From NCBI GenBank assembly GCA_024235615.1, contig JACKMB010000001.1, positions 248,001-312,000 of the forward strand: a stretch of DNA of 64,000 nucleotides. Reading direction: 5' to 3'. A program made the translations under genes and the position numbers. Of this stretch, positions 35,093 through 43,285 are shown piece after piece. A model generated the notes under the pieces. It was not told the origin of the DNA and made no database searches. It saw only the letters and a program-made list of their open reading frames with translations. How positions within the stretch are numbered: position 1 is the first letter of the stretch; every line of letters starts with the position of its first letter. The stretch comes from Thauera sp. (GTDB taxonomy: Bacteria > Pseudomonadota > Gammaproteobacteria > Burkholderiales > Rhodocyclaceae).

Positions 35093-35253
35093 CGACTGCC
35101 GCCGGGCGTGGCCGGCGGCACTGCGGCGCTTTCGTTTGCGCTGCGACAAGGCGGGCCAGCGGCCGCCGGGGCACAATCAAAGCAGTCGGTCCGATGACGC
35201 GCGCACCCTATGCACCGCAACGGACGCGGGATCTCGAGCGAATGGAGCAGACG

Positions 35254-36594
35254 ATGAACAACATCCGGTTTGCGTACGCTGGGCTGTTGCTGTTGCTCAG
35301 CCTGCTGTGGTGGATGGCCGATCCGCTGTTGCCCAACGGCTATGAATACTTTGCCCTGCGCACGGTGGCGATCAACTACACCGGCGTGATCGGCATCGGC
35401 GTCATGAGCGTGGGCATGATCCTGGCGCTGCGCCCGGTGCGGGTGGAGCCGCTGCTCGACGGGCTGGACAAGACCTACCGCCTGCACAAGTGGCTGGGCA
35501 TCACCGGCCTGGTGTTCGCGGTGATCCACTGGCTGTGGGCGCAGGGCACGAAGTGGGCGGTGGGCTGGGGCTGGCTGGTGAAGCCCGAGCGGGGGCCGAA
35601 GCCGACGCTCACCGACCCGGTCGAGATCTTCTTCCGCACCCAGCGTGGCCTCGCGGAATCGGTGGGCGAGTGGGCCTTCTACGCGGCGGTGGTGCTGATC
35701 GTGATCGCGCTCACCAAGCGCTTCCCCTACCGCCTGTTCTTCAAGACCCACCGCCTGCTGGCCGTCGCCTACTTGGCGCTGGTCTTCCACTCGGTGCTGC
35801 TGACGCCCTTTGCCTACTGGGCGCAGCCGATGGGCATCGTGCTCGCCGTGCTGATGGCCGGCGGCAGCGTCGCCGCCGTGGTGTCCCTGTCCGGACGCGT
35901 CGGCCATCGGCGCAAGGCGGTGGGCGAGATCGAGGAGCTGGTGCCCTTCCCCGACAACCGCGTGCTCAAGGTGGCGATCCGCTTCAAGGACCGCTGGCCG
36001 GGGCACGAAGCCGGGCAGTTCGCCTTCGTCACCTTTTCGACGGACGAAGGGGCGCACCCCTTCACCATCTCCTCGGGCTGGAAGGGCGACGGCCGGCTGT
36101 TCTTCCTGATCAAGGGCATCGGCGACTACACCGCGCGCCTGCCCGAACTGCTCCGGGTCGGCGACCTCGTCACCGTCGAAGGCCCCTATGGCCGCTTCGA
36201 TTTCGCCAGCGGCAGCGTCGGCGGCAAGCGCCGGCAGATCTGGGTCGGCGGCGGCATCGGCATCACGCCCTTCATCGCCCGCATGAAGGCGCTCGCGGTG
36301 GCGCCCGACGGGCGCGAGGTCGATCTGTTCTACAGCACCGCCGAACCCGACGAAGGCTTCATCGCCCGCCTGCAGCGCGATGCGCAGGCGGCGTGCGTGA
36401 GGCTGCACGTGCTGGTGAGCGCGCGCGACGGCCGCCTCGACGTGGCGCGCATCTGCGACACGGTGCCGGGATGGGCCGAGGCGGACGTCTGGTTCTGCGG
36501 ACCCGGCCGTTTCGGCCAGGCCCTGCGCGAGGGCTTCGTCGCCCGGGGCCTGCCGGCGGCCGACTTCCACCAGGAACTCTTCGACATGCGCTGA
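35254..36594 (+). CDS. Ferric-reductase-like flavocytochrome 1
   Basis: A 446-residue membrane oxidoreductase: an N-terminal heme b domain with about six helices (heme histidines likely in YRLHKWLG, VIHWLWA, KTHRLLA and VFHSVLL), then an FAD domain (PGHEAGQFAFVTF, HPFTISSG) and an NAD(P)H domain (WVGGGIGITPFIARM, VWFCGP) to the C-terminus. It moves electrons from NAD(P)H across the membrane. ATG 35254 is preferred because GGAG lies 6 nt ahead; an in-frame ATG at 35242 is the alternative. The c-type cytochromes downstream are plausible acceptors. Confidence 0.9.
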   Translation: MNNIRFAYAGLLLLLSLLWWMADPLLPNGYEYFALRTVAINYTGVIGIGVMSVGMILALRPVRVEPLLDGLDKTYRLHKWLGITGLVFAVIHWLWAQGTKWAVGWGWLVKPERGPKPTLTDPVEIFFRTQRGLAESVGEWAFYAAVVLIVIALTKRFPYRLFFKTHRLLAVAYLALVFHSVLLTPFAYWAQPMGIVLAVLMAGGSVAAVVSLSGRVGHRRKAVGEIEELVPFPDNRVLKVAIRFKDRWPGHEAGQFAFVTFSTDEGAHPFTISSGWKGDGRLFFLIKGIGDYTARLPELLRVGDLVTVEGPYGRFDFASGSVGGKRRQIWVGGGIGITPFIARMKALAVAPDGREVDLFYSTAEPDEGFIARLQRDAQAACVRLHVLVSARDGRLDVARICDTVPGWAEADVWFCGPGRFGQALREGFVARGLPAADFHQELFDMR

Positions 36595-36659
36595 GCGCGG
36601 GCAGCGTGCGGGCGCATCGGCGCCCGCGCCCGCCGCTCCTTGGCGCACGCTCTTTCTCC

Positions 36660-36676
36660 GTTCAGGTTCGATTCAG
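36660..36676 (+). promoter_or_regulatory. 11-bp-phased hexamer pair upstream of the SHP cytochrome gene
   Basis: GTTCAG and ATTCAG start 11 bp apart, 94 bp before ATG 36770, between the first flavocytochrome gene and the c-type cytochrome genes. Confidence 0.6.
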
Positions 36677-36769
36677 TGGCGCACTTGCACACTGGGCTCG
36701 CGATTCCGGACGGCTGGCATCCGCGATGCCCGTCCGGTCGAGTCCTCAGCCCGGATCAAGGAACGAACC

Positions 36770-37186
36770 ATGAACAGCCAATTCCGCGCGTTTGCGCTGC
36801 TGTGCGGCCTCGCCGCCAGTGCCGGGGCGCTCGCCGCCCCGAGCGCCGCCCTACTGGAGCGCTACGCCGCCGAGGCGCGCGCCGCCGACCCCGCCTTTGC
36901 GGGTTTTTCCGCTGCACGCGGCGAAGCCCTGCACCGCACCCGCCACGGCCTCGGCAAGCCCGACACGCCCGCCTGCACCTCCTGCCATGGCGAGAACGCG
37001 CGCGCCGCCGGCCAGACCCGCACCGGCAAGGCCATCGAGCCGATGGCGGTGTCGGTGTCGGCCACGCGCTACGGCGATCCGGCGAAGGTCGAAAAATGGT
37101 TCAAGCGCAACTGCAACGAGGTGCTCGGCCGCGAGTGCAGCGCACGCGAGAAGGGCGACTGGCTCGCCTGGATGAGCACCCAATAA
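36770..37186 (+). CDS. SHP-type monoheme cytochrome c (DUF1924)
   Basis: A 138-residue periplasmic c-type cytochrome. A signal peptide (about 1-22, ending ALA) is followed by a single heme site CTSCH near residue 64. The C-terminal part (KVEKWFKRNCNEVLGRECSAREKGDWLAW) is the DUF1924 signature of sphaeroides heme protein, whose heme iron can release one ligand and bind oxygen or NO. The downstream diheme cytochrome and flavocytochrome fit the known SHP neighbourhood. Confidence 0.9.
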   Translation: MNSQFRAFALLCGLAASAGALAAPSAALLERYAAEARAADPAFAGFSAARGEALHRTRHGLGKPDTPACTSCHGENARAAGQTRTGKAIEPMAVSVSATRYGDPAKVEKWFKRNCNEVLGRECSAREKGDWLAWMSTQ

Positions 37187-37206
37187 CGCCGCTCCGGAGA
37201 CCCGCC

Positions 37207-37698
37207 ATGAAGACCCCCGCCCTTCGCCCCCTCGCCCTCGGTGCCGCCGCGATCGCCGTGACCCTCATGCTGCTCGGCCGCGCCCAGGCCGGCGACGACG
37301 ACTTCTATCCGCCGGTCACCGACCCGCTCACCGTGCAGGAGTGCGCGAGCTGCCACATCGCCTTTCCGGCGTCGATGCTGCCTGCGGCGTCGTGGAGACG
37401 CATGATGGGCGAACTGGAGAACCATTTCGGCGACGACGCCAGCGTCGATGCCGACACCACCGCCGCGATCACCCGCTACCTCGTCGATCACGCCGGCGAC
37501 GCGCGCGGGCAGCCGGGCAAGCTGCTGCGCGGCCTGCGCCCCGGCGATGCCCCCCTGCGCATCACCGAACTGCCGAAGTGGGTGCACGAGCACGACGAGG
37601 TCCCGCGCTCCGAGTGGACCCGCAAGGACGTCGGCAGCAAGGCCAACTGCACCGCGTGCCACATCGACGCCGCGAAGGGCTACTTCGAGGACGACTGA
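37207..37698 (+). CDS. Diheme cytochrome c (DHC family)
   Basis: A 163-residue periplasmic protein with a signal peptide (to about residue 28, GRAQA) and two heme-binding motifs, CASCH near 47 and CTACH near 150. TRYLVDHAGDARG and ITELPKWVHEHDEVP are typical of DHC, the physiological electron donor to SHP. It starts 20 bp after the SHP gene and precedes the second flavocytochrome by 15 bp, giving a tight electron-transfer operon. Confidence 0.92.
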   Translation: MKTPALRPLALGAAAIAVTLMLLGRAQAGDDDFYPPVTDPLTVQECASCHIAFPASMLPAASWRRMMGELENHFGDDASVDADTTAAITRYLVDHAGDARGQPGKLLRGLRPGDAPLRITELPKWVHEHDEVPRSEWTRKDVGSKANCTACHIDAAKGYFEDD

Positions 37699-37713
37699 AG
37701 GAGGGACCGGATC

Positions 37714-39042
37714 ATGAAACGCTTTCTGTCCGCCTTCATCGCCCTGGTCGGCCTGGCCTGGGGCGTGGAAATGCTGTCGGCGACGGGCGCCGTCGCCAGC
37801 GCGCCGGGCAATCCCTGGGCGGTGCGCGAGCACGCGCTGACGCTCACCGGCCTGGGGTCCTTCGCGCTGATGTCGCTGGCGATGGTGCTCGCCACCCGTC
37901 CGGCCCGGCTGGAGCGTTTTTTCGGCGGCATGGACCGCATCTACCGTGTGCACAAATGGGCCGGCATCCTCGCGGTCGGCTTCGCGGCGCTGCACTGGCT
38001 GGTCGAGCTCTCCGACGACCTCATCAAGACGCTGTGGGGGCGCGAGGGGCGCCTGCCCAAGGATCACGGCGGCGGCCTGCTCGAAGCCATGCGCGACGTC
38101 GCCGAGGAGCTGGGCGAGTTCGCGATCTACGCGCTGCTGGCGATGCTGGTGCTGACGCTGTGGAAGCGCTTCCCGTTCCGGATCTGGCGTTACGTTCACA
38201 AGGGGATGCCGGTCCTGTACCTGGCGCTCGCCTTCCATGCCGCCTTCCTGGCGCCGCTCGACTACTGGACGCAACCGGTCGGCGTGCTGCTGGCGAGCCT
38301 GATCGCCGCCGGCAGCGTCGCCAGCGTGCGGGTGCTGGCCGGGCGCATCGGCCAGGACCGCCGCGTCGGCGGCGTGGTGGAGTCGGTCCGCGACGCCGGC
38401 GCGGGCGTCACCGAGGTGGTCTGCCGGCTCGACGAGGGCTGGCGCGGACACCGGCCGGGGCAGTTCGCCTTCGCGACCTTCGATCGCCTGGAGGGTGCGC
38501 ATCCCTTCACGATCGCCGGCGCCGACCGCGGCGACCGTCGGGTGCGCTTCCAGATCAAGGCCCTGGGTGACTACACCCGCGGCCTCGCGCAGCGCCTGCA
38601 GCCGGGTCGGCCCATGCAGATCGAAGGCCCCTATGGATGCTTCGATCTGCCGCAGTCGCTGGACGGGCGGGAGCAGATCTGGATCGCCGGCGGCATCGGC
38701 GTGACCCCCTTCCTCGCCTGGCTCGAGGCGCTGCAGGCGAGGCCGGAGCAGGCGCCCGACGTCGATTTCTACTACAGCGTGCGCGAGCATGCGACCGACC
38801 CCTTCGTCGCCCGCCTCCAGGCCTTGTGCGCAAACCTGCCCGCGGTGCGCCTGCACGTGATCAGCGGCGCCCGCAACGAGCGCCTCACCGCGGCGACGCT
38901 GCGCGACCGCCCGCGCGCGGGCGCGGCGCCGGAGATCTGGTTCTGCGGGCCCCGCGGCCTCGCCACCAGCCTGCGCGAGGGACTGCGCGGACTCGGCATG
39001 GGCGGCGCGCGCTTCCACCAGGAGGCGTTCGAGATGCGCTAG
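37714..39042 (+). CDS. Ferric-reductase-like flavocytochrome 2
   Basis: A 442-residue paralogue of the protein at 35254 with the same order: heme b helices (YRVHKWAG, ALHWLVE, YVHKGMP, AFHAAFL), FAD domain (PGQFAFATF, HPFTIAG) and NAD(P)H domain (WIAGGIGVTPFLAW, IWFCGP). The C-termini of both copies end FHQE-x-F-x-MR. Together they bracket the two c-type cytochromes. AGGAGGGACC lies before ATG 37714. The stop overlaps the end of the convergent metal-sensor-like gene by 4 bp. Confidence 0.91.
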   Translation: MKRFLSAFIALVGLAWGVEMLSATGAVASAPGNPWAVREHALTLTGLGSFALMSLAMVLATRPARLERFFGGMDRIYRVHKWAGILAVGFAALHWLVELSDDLIKTLWGREGRLPKDHGGGLLEAMRDVAEELGEFAIYALLAMLVLTLWKRFPFRIWRYVHKGMPVLYLALAFHAAFLAPLDYWTQPVGVLLASLIAAGSVASVRVLAGRIGQDRRVGGVVESVRDAGAGVTEVVCRLDEGWRGHRPGQFAFATFDRLEGAHPFTIAGADRGDRRVRFQIKALGDYTRGLAQRLQPGRPMQIEGPYGCFDLPQSLDGREQIWIAGGIGVTPFLAWLEALQARPEQAPDVDFYYSVREHATDPFVARLQALCANLPAVRLHVISGARNERLTAATLRDRPRAGAAPEIWFCGPRGLATSLREGLRGLGMGGARFHQEAFEMR

Positions 39043-39503
39043 CGCGTCGGGCGCGCGTGCAGGTCCTCGACCGTGGTGCGTGCCGGCGGCTGGGCAAGGA
39101 GCAGGCCGAGCAGCTGCTCGCGCTGGCGCACGTCGAGGATCGCGCGCTCGGCGATCAGCTGCTCGATGATCAGGCGCTGCTGGGCCTGCTGCAGCTCGGC
39201 GATCGCCGCACGCTCGGCTTCGATGCGCAGCGGGTCGATCGACTCGGCGAAGAGCGCTTCGACGAGGGCGTGGCGGTGACGCTCCAGGCGGACGGCGGCC
39301 GCCTCGAACTGCTGCAGGAAGGGCGCTTCGACCGCCTCCCAACGCGCGCGCTGCGCCTCGTCGAGCGCCAATACCCGATGAAGGGGCGGCGCCGGCGTGG
39401 CGGCGGCACCCGGCCCGAGCCGATCCAGCAGCACGGCGCCGAGCACGCCGAGGTTGAGCGCGACCGACAGCAGCAGCGCCATTCCAGGCTTGGTGGTCTT
39501 CAT
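39039..39503 (-). CDS. Periplasmic heavy-metal sensor-like protein (ZraP/CnrX type)
   Basis: A 154-residue protein with an N-terminal membrane anchor or signal segment (MALLLSVALNLGVLGAVLL) and a long helical hairpin of the LTxxQ/heavy-metal resistance type (LALDEAQRARWEAVEAPFLQQFEAAAVRLERHRHALVEALF). Such proteins bind Zn, Ni or Co and modulate anti-sigma factors or stress kinases. The ATG overlaps the stop of the anti-sigma gene, fitting a CnrX-like sensor for the sigma/anti-sigma pair. Confidence 0.8.
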   Translation of the reverse strand: MKTTKPGMALLLSVALNLGVLGAVLLDRLGPGAAATPAPPLHRVLALDEAQRARWEAVEAPFLQQFEAAAVRLERHRHALVEALFAESIDPLRIEAERAAIAELQQAQQRLIIEQLIAERAILDVRQREQLLGLLLAQPPARTTVEDLHARPTR

Positions 39504-40039
39504 CGCGTGCTCCCGCTTGCGCCGCAGGCCCCGGCCCGCGGACAGAGATTTCCCGGTGGGACGGCGCCGAACACGCTCATGGCGGCCAGCGTCGTGTTCG
39601 CTGCAGGCGGCGACCGCGGCGCTTCGAGCTCCATCAGCAGTCCGCCCAGCCACAGCCCGAGCCCGACGGCCGCGACGGAACCGGCGAACGGAGAGAGGCC
39701 GAAGCGCCAGGGCGTCGGCGGGCGGAGTCGATCCGCCCAGCGCACCGACCAGGGGCTCTGCCTGCGCTTGCGCGCGGCCGGCGTCGCGCCCGCCTGCAGG
39801 CGGTCGACCAGCTGTGCTGCCAGATCGACCTCGAGGCGGATGGCGGGGAGCGCCGCAAAGGCGTCGCGCAGGGCGCGCAATTCGGCGAGCCGGCGCGTGC
39901 AGCGCGGGCAGCCCGCGCAGTGCGCGATCAGTCCGGTGCCGGCCTCGGAGGGCAGGGCCGCATCGGCGAGGGCCGACAGCGCTTCGTCGGCGGGGCACGG
40001 CCCGGAAGGGCACGACCCTGTGGGACAAGAGCTATTCAT
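39500..40039 (-). CDS. Zinc-finger anti-sigma factor
   Basis: A 179-residue membrane protein. The N-terminal domain has cysteines in CPTGSCPSGPC and the zinc-finger core HCAGCPRCTRRLAEL typical of ZAS anti-sigma factors. A single transmembrane helix (about 118-136, AGSVAAVGLGLWLGGLL) is followed by a short periplasmic tail. It overlaps the 3' end of the sigma gene by 8 bp. It should hold the sigma factor inactive until a periplasmic signal arrives. Confidence 0.86.
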   Translation of the reverse strand: MNSSCPTGSCPSGPCPADEALSALADAALPSEAGTGLIAHCAGCPRCTRRLAELRALRDAFAALPAIRLEVDLAAQLVDRLQAGATPAARKRRQSPWSVRWADRLRPPTPWRFGLSPFAGSVAAVGLGLWLGGLLMELEAPRSPPAANTTLAAMSVFGAVPPGNLCPRAGACGASGSTR

Positions 40040-40628
40040 GGGAGGCTCCGGTGTGCGGGTCGAAATGTTCGAGCAAGGCGCGGCGTGCGCGTGCGAGGCG
40101 GGATTTCACCGTGCCTTCGGCGATGCCGAGGACGCTCGCCAGTTCGCCGTAGGCCAGGCCCTCGACCTCGCGCAGCAGCAGGATCTCGCGGTGCTCGGCG
40201 GCGAGCCGCCGCAACGCGCGCTCGAGTTGGACCTGGCGTTGTCGGCTGGCATAGCGGGCCTCCGGCCCCGGGGCCTCGTCGGCGACCTCCAGGCCTTCCT
40301 CCAGCGGCGCGAAGCGCACCACCTGCCGGCGGCGCAACTGGTCGAGCGCCGCGTTGCGCGCGATCTGCAGCAGCCAGGTGGAGAAGGCCGCCTCGGGGCG
40401 CCAGCCGGGCAAGGCCTGCCAGGCCTTGACGAAGACGTCCTGGCTCAGCTCCATCGCCTCCTCGCGGGCATCGAGCATGCGGTGGAGGAAGCGGAACACG
40501 CGCTCCTGATGGCGGCGGACGAGCGCGCCGAAGGCGGCCACGTCGCCAGCGCGGGCGCGGGCGAGCTCGCGCGCCTCGCCCGTGTCCGCGCCCGCGTCCG
40601 CCCCACTGCTCGGACGCTCGCCGATCAT
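40032..40628 (-). CDS. ECF RNA polymerase sigma factor
   Basis: A 198-residue group 4 sigma factor. Region 2 (about 30-100: FGALVRRHQERVFRFLHRM, SQDVFVKAWQALPGW, TWLLQIARNAALDQLRRR) binds the -10 element. Region 4 (about 135-190: LAAEHREILLLREVEGLAYGELASVLGIAEGTVKSRLARAR) binds the -35 element. It is followed by its anti-sigma factor and a metal-sensor-like protein, suggesting a periplasmic metal or envelope signal. Confidence 0.92.
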   Translation of the reverse strand: MIGERPSSGADAGADTGEARELARARAGDVAAFGALVRRHQERVFRFLHRMLDAREEAMELSQDVFVKAWQALPGWRPEAAFSTWLLQIARNAALDQLRRRQVVRFAPLEEGLEVADEAPGPEARYASRQRQVQLERALRRLAAEHREILLLREVEGLAYGELASVLGIAEGTVKSRLARARRALLEHFDPHTGASHE

Positions 40629-40676
40629 GCGCGCGGGAGATCCGTCACCAGGCCGTCCTCCGCTGCCGCTGTCGAA

Positions 40677-41174
40677 TCAGTGTCCCGTCTCCAGCCCTTT
40701 CCAGCCCGGGTGGTCGAAGTGCGCGGCGTAGTCGTCGAGGGTCTGCGCGAGGTGGACGACGCCCTCCTCCGGCTTCGTTCCGGCGGCGTGGCCGCCGATC
40801 ACCTCGACGCCCTCGCCGAGCCTGCCGATGATCGCGTGCAGCACCTCGTCCGCCTCGGGCTTCAGCTTGCAGTTCTGCACGATGTAGGCGACCTGCCCTT
40901 CGACCCCTTCGGCCAGCGCACGATATTGCGCGGCATCGAAGCGCCCGGCGTGCACCTGCGGGATGGCCCGCGCGAGCGCGTCGCGGATCGCCTCCATGCC
41001 GGTCCGCAGCGCGGCGTCAGTCTGCCATCTGGCGCCGTGGTCGAGCTGGAGGACCGCGGCGTGGGTGTCGTGGCGATGGCTGTCGGCCGCCACGGCCGGG
41101 GCGGTCGACAGCAGGCCGGCGAAGATCGCGACGGCGCCGCAGGCCAGCAGGCGGGAGGAGGAACGGGATTGCAT
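40677..41174 (-). CDS. Secreted His-rich protein of unknown function (possibly DnrO-like)
   Basis: A 165-residue periplasmic protein: a signal peptide ending AVAA, then a His-rich start (DSHRHDTHAAVLQLDHGARW) and a helical domain with one cysteine (IVQNCKLKPEADEVLHAIIG). Clustered histidines suggest metal binding (inference). The name DnrO, used for similar proteins, comes from memory and is unchecked. ATG 41174 is chosen for the signal peptide; further in-frame sequence to 41249 does not resemble one. It lies 48 bp upstream of the sigma factor gene and is likely in the same operon. Confidence 0.7.
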   Translation of the reverse strand: MQSRSSSRLLACGAVAIFAGLLSTAPAVAADSHRHDTHAAVLQLDHGARWQTDAALRTGMEAIRDALARAIPQVHAGRFDAAQYRALAEGVEGQVAYIVQNCKLKPEADEVLHAIIGRLGEGVEVIGGHAAGTKPEEGVVHLAQTLDDYAAHFDHPGWKGLETGH

Positions 41175-41343
41175 GTCGAAGAGGTCCTTTCGTCGTGGGT
41201 TCAGGGGGCGGAATCGCCTTCCTGCACAATGAAACGAAACGCCGCGCAAAATGTTCCATGCCCCGAGGCAAAAACCTTCCGCGCCGCACCGCCGGTCGCG
41301 TGCGGCATCGCGGAGCCCGCCGACCGCCCCGCACGAGCGGCCC

Positions 41344-42078
41344 TCACCCGGCCGCGCGCACCAGCCGCCCCTCGCCGGCCTCCTCGTGCGTCACCCCGTC
41401 GCGGATGTGGTAGATGCGCTTGAAGGTGGGGATGATCTTCTCGTCGTGGGTCACCACGATGATCGCGGTCTGGAACTGCGCGGCCAGGTCGTTGAGGATG
41501 CGCACCACCGCCATCGCGCGCACGCTGTCGAGCGGCGCGGTGGGCTCGTCGGCGAGGATCACCGGCGGACGGTTGACCAGCCCGCGGGCGATGGCGACGC
41601 GCTGCTGCTCGCCGCCCGACAGCTGCGAGGGCATGGCCGCGGCGCGGTGCGAGATGTCGAGCGCGCCCAGCAGTTCCAGCGCCCGCGCGCGCGCCTCGGC
41701 GTTCGGCACCCCGGCAAGCATCGGCAGCAGGGCGACGTTGTCGGTGACGTCGAGGAAGGGGATCAGGTAGGGCGCCTGGAACACGAAGCCGATCCTGTCG
41801 CGGCGCAGCGCGCGCAGGTCGCGCACCTTCCAGCCCGCGTCGAAGATGCACTCCTCGCCCAGGGTCATGCGCCCCGCGCTGGGGTCGATGACCGCGCCGA
41901 GGCACTTCAGCAGCGTGCTCTTGCCCGAACCCGAGGGGCCGATGAGGCCGACGACCTCGCCCGGGGCGACGCGCATGTCCACGCCCTTCAACGCATCCAC
42001 CGCGGTGTCGCCCTTGCCGTAGCGCTTGGTGAGGCCTTCGATCAGGATGCCCTTGCCGGCGCTCGTCGCTCGCTCCAT
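41344..42078 (-). CDS. ABC exporter ATPase (DevA/LolD/MacB type)
   Basis: A 244-residue ATPase with Walker A GPSGSGKST, signature LSGGEQQRVAIARGL, Walker B VILADEPTAPLD and the switch histidine in VVTHDEKI. The Q-loop region FVFQAPYLIPFLDVTDNV is typical of the lipoprotein/macrolide exporter group. It is separated by 1 nt from the permease stop and completes a membrane-fusion protein/permease/ATPase set. Confidence 0.91.
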   Translation of the reverse strand: MERATSAGKGILIEGLTKRYGKGDTAVDALKGVDMRVAPGEVVGLIGPSGSGKSTLLKCLGAVIDPSAGRMTLGEECIFDAGWKVRDLRALRRDRIGFVFQAPYLIPFLDVTDNVALLPMLAGVPNAEARARALELLGALDISHRAAAMPSQLSGGEQQRVAIARGLVNRPPVILADEPTAPLDSVRAMAVVRILNDLAAQFQTAIIVVTHDEKIIPTFKRIYHIRDGVTHEEAGEGRLVRAAG

Positions 42079-42079
42079 G

Positions 42080-43285
42080 TCAGCCTCCGATCGCTTCGGC
42101 CGGATCGACGCGCAGCGCAAGCCGGATCGACACCAGGCTGGCGAGCACGCAGATCGCCATCACCGCCGCGAAGCCCGCCACCGTGTCGGCGGGCACCAGC
42201 AGCACGTACTTGGGGAAGAAGGGCGCCGACCAGGTGGCGGCGATCTTGCCGACCACGAAGCCGATGAGCCCGAGCGCCACCGCCTGCTGCAGGATCATCG
42301 CCGCGATCGTGCGGTTGCGCGTGCCGATGAGCTTGAGCACCGCGATCTCGCGGATCTTGTCCATGGTCAGCGTGTAGATGATGAAGGCGACGATGGCCGC
42401 GCTCACCACCGCGAGGATGACGAGGAACATGCCGATCTGGCGCGCCGAGGTGGCGATCAGCTTGCCGACCAGGATGCCCTCCATCTGCGCGCGGGTGTAT
42501 ACGGTGTGGCGCTGCCAGCGCCGGATGGCTTCGGCCACCTCGTCGGGCGCGTGGCCCGGCGCGAGCGTGACCAGCACGGCATTCACATACGGGTTGGCGC
42601 TCTGCGACGCGAGCACCGCGTCGAGCAGGCCGGGCACGCCGGGACGGTTGAGCGCGGGGTTGGCCTCGGTGCGGCGGCGGCCCTGCAGGATGGCGTCGTT
42701 GTCCTTGAGGAACTGGGCCTCCTGCGCGTCCTTGAGCGGGATGAATACCATCGGGTCGCCGGCCGAGGACACCATGCGCCGCGTGAGGCCGACGACGGTG
42801 TACTGGTTGCGCCGGATGCCCACGCGCTCGCCGAGGCGCAGGCCGCTGGCGACGTCGGCCACCGCCTCGTAGTGGCCGCGGGTGATCTGCCGCCCGGCGA
42901 CCAGGTAGGGCGGCCAGCCCGGCGTCGATCCCGGCTGGCCGGCGGCGATGCCGACCACCATCGCGCGCACGTCCGCGCTGCCCTTGCGCACCTGCATGGT
43001 CAGGTAGGTGATGTTGGCCGCGCCCGCCACGCCACGCTGGCCGAGCAGGCTGCGGTAGAGGTCGTCCTGGACGCTGGACGACTCCGCATAGGGGCCGAGC
43101 GTGTCGCGCTGCACCACCCACAGGTCGGCGCCGCTGTTGTCGAGCAGGGCCTTGCCGTCGTCGACCATGCCGCGATACACGCCCGCCATCACCAGGGTGA
43201 CGCCGATCAGCAGCCCCAGGCCGATGCCGGTGAACACGAACTTGCCCCAGCCGTGCAGGATGTCGCGCCCGGCGAGGCTGATCAT
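42080..43285 (-). CDS. ABC exporter permease (DevC/FtsX-like)
   Basis: A 401-residue membrane protein with four main helices (near 16-38, 280-310, 325-350 and 365-390) and a large periplasmic domain after the first, as in FtsX/MacB-like permeases. The C-terminal LRVDPAEAIGG matches the family ending. It overlaps the adaptor gene by 4 bp. With the ATPase and adaptor it should form a tripartite exporter to an outer-membrane channel not encoded here. Confidence 0.89.
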   Translation of the reverse strand: MISLAGRDILHGWGKFVFTGIGLGLLIGVTLVMAGVYRGMVDDGKALLDNSGADLWVVQRDTLGPYAESSSVQDDLYRSLLGQRGVAGAANITYLTMQVRKGSADVRAMVVGIAAGQPGSTPGWPPYLVAGRQITRGHYEAVADVASGLRLGERVGIRRNQYTVVGLTRRMVSSAGDPMVFIPLKDAQEAQFLKDNDAILQGRRRTEANPALNRPGVPGLLDAVLASQSANPYVNAVLVTLAPGHAPDEVAEAIRRWQRHTVYTRAQMEGILVGKLIATSARQIGMFLVILAVVSAAIVAFIIYTLTMDKIREIAVLKLIGTRNRTIAAMILQQAVALGLIGFVVGKIAATWSAPFFPKYVLLVPADTVAGFAAVMAICVLASLVSIRLALRVDPAEAIGG

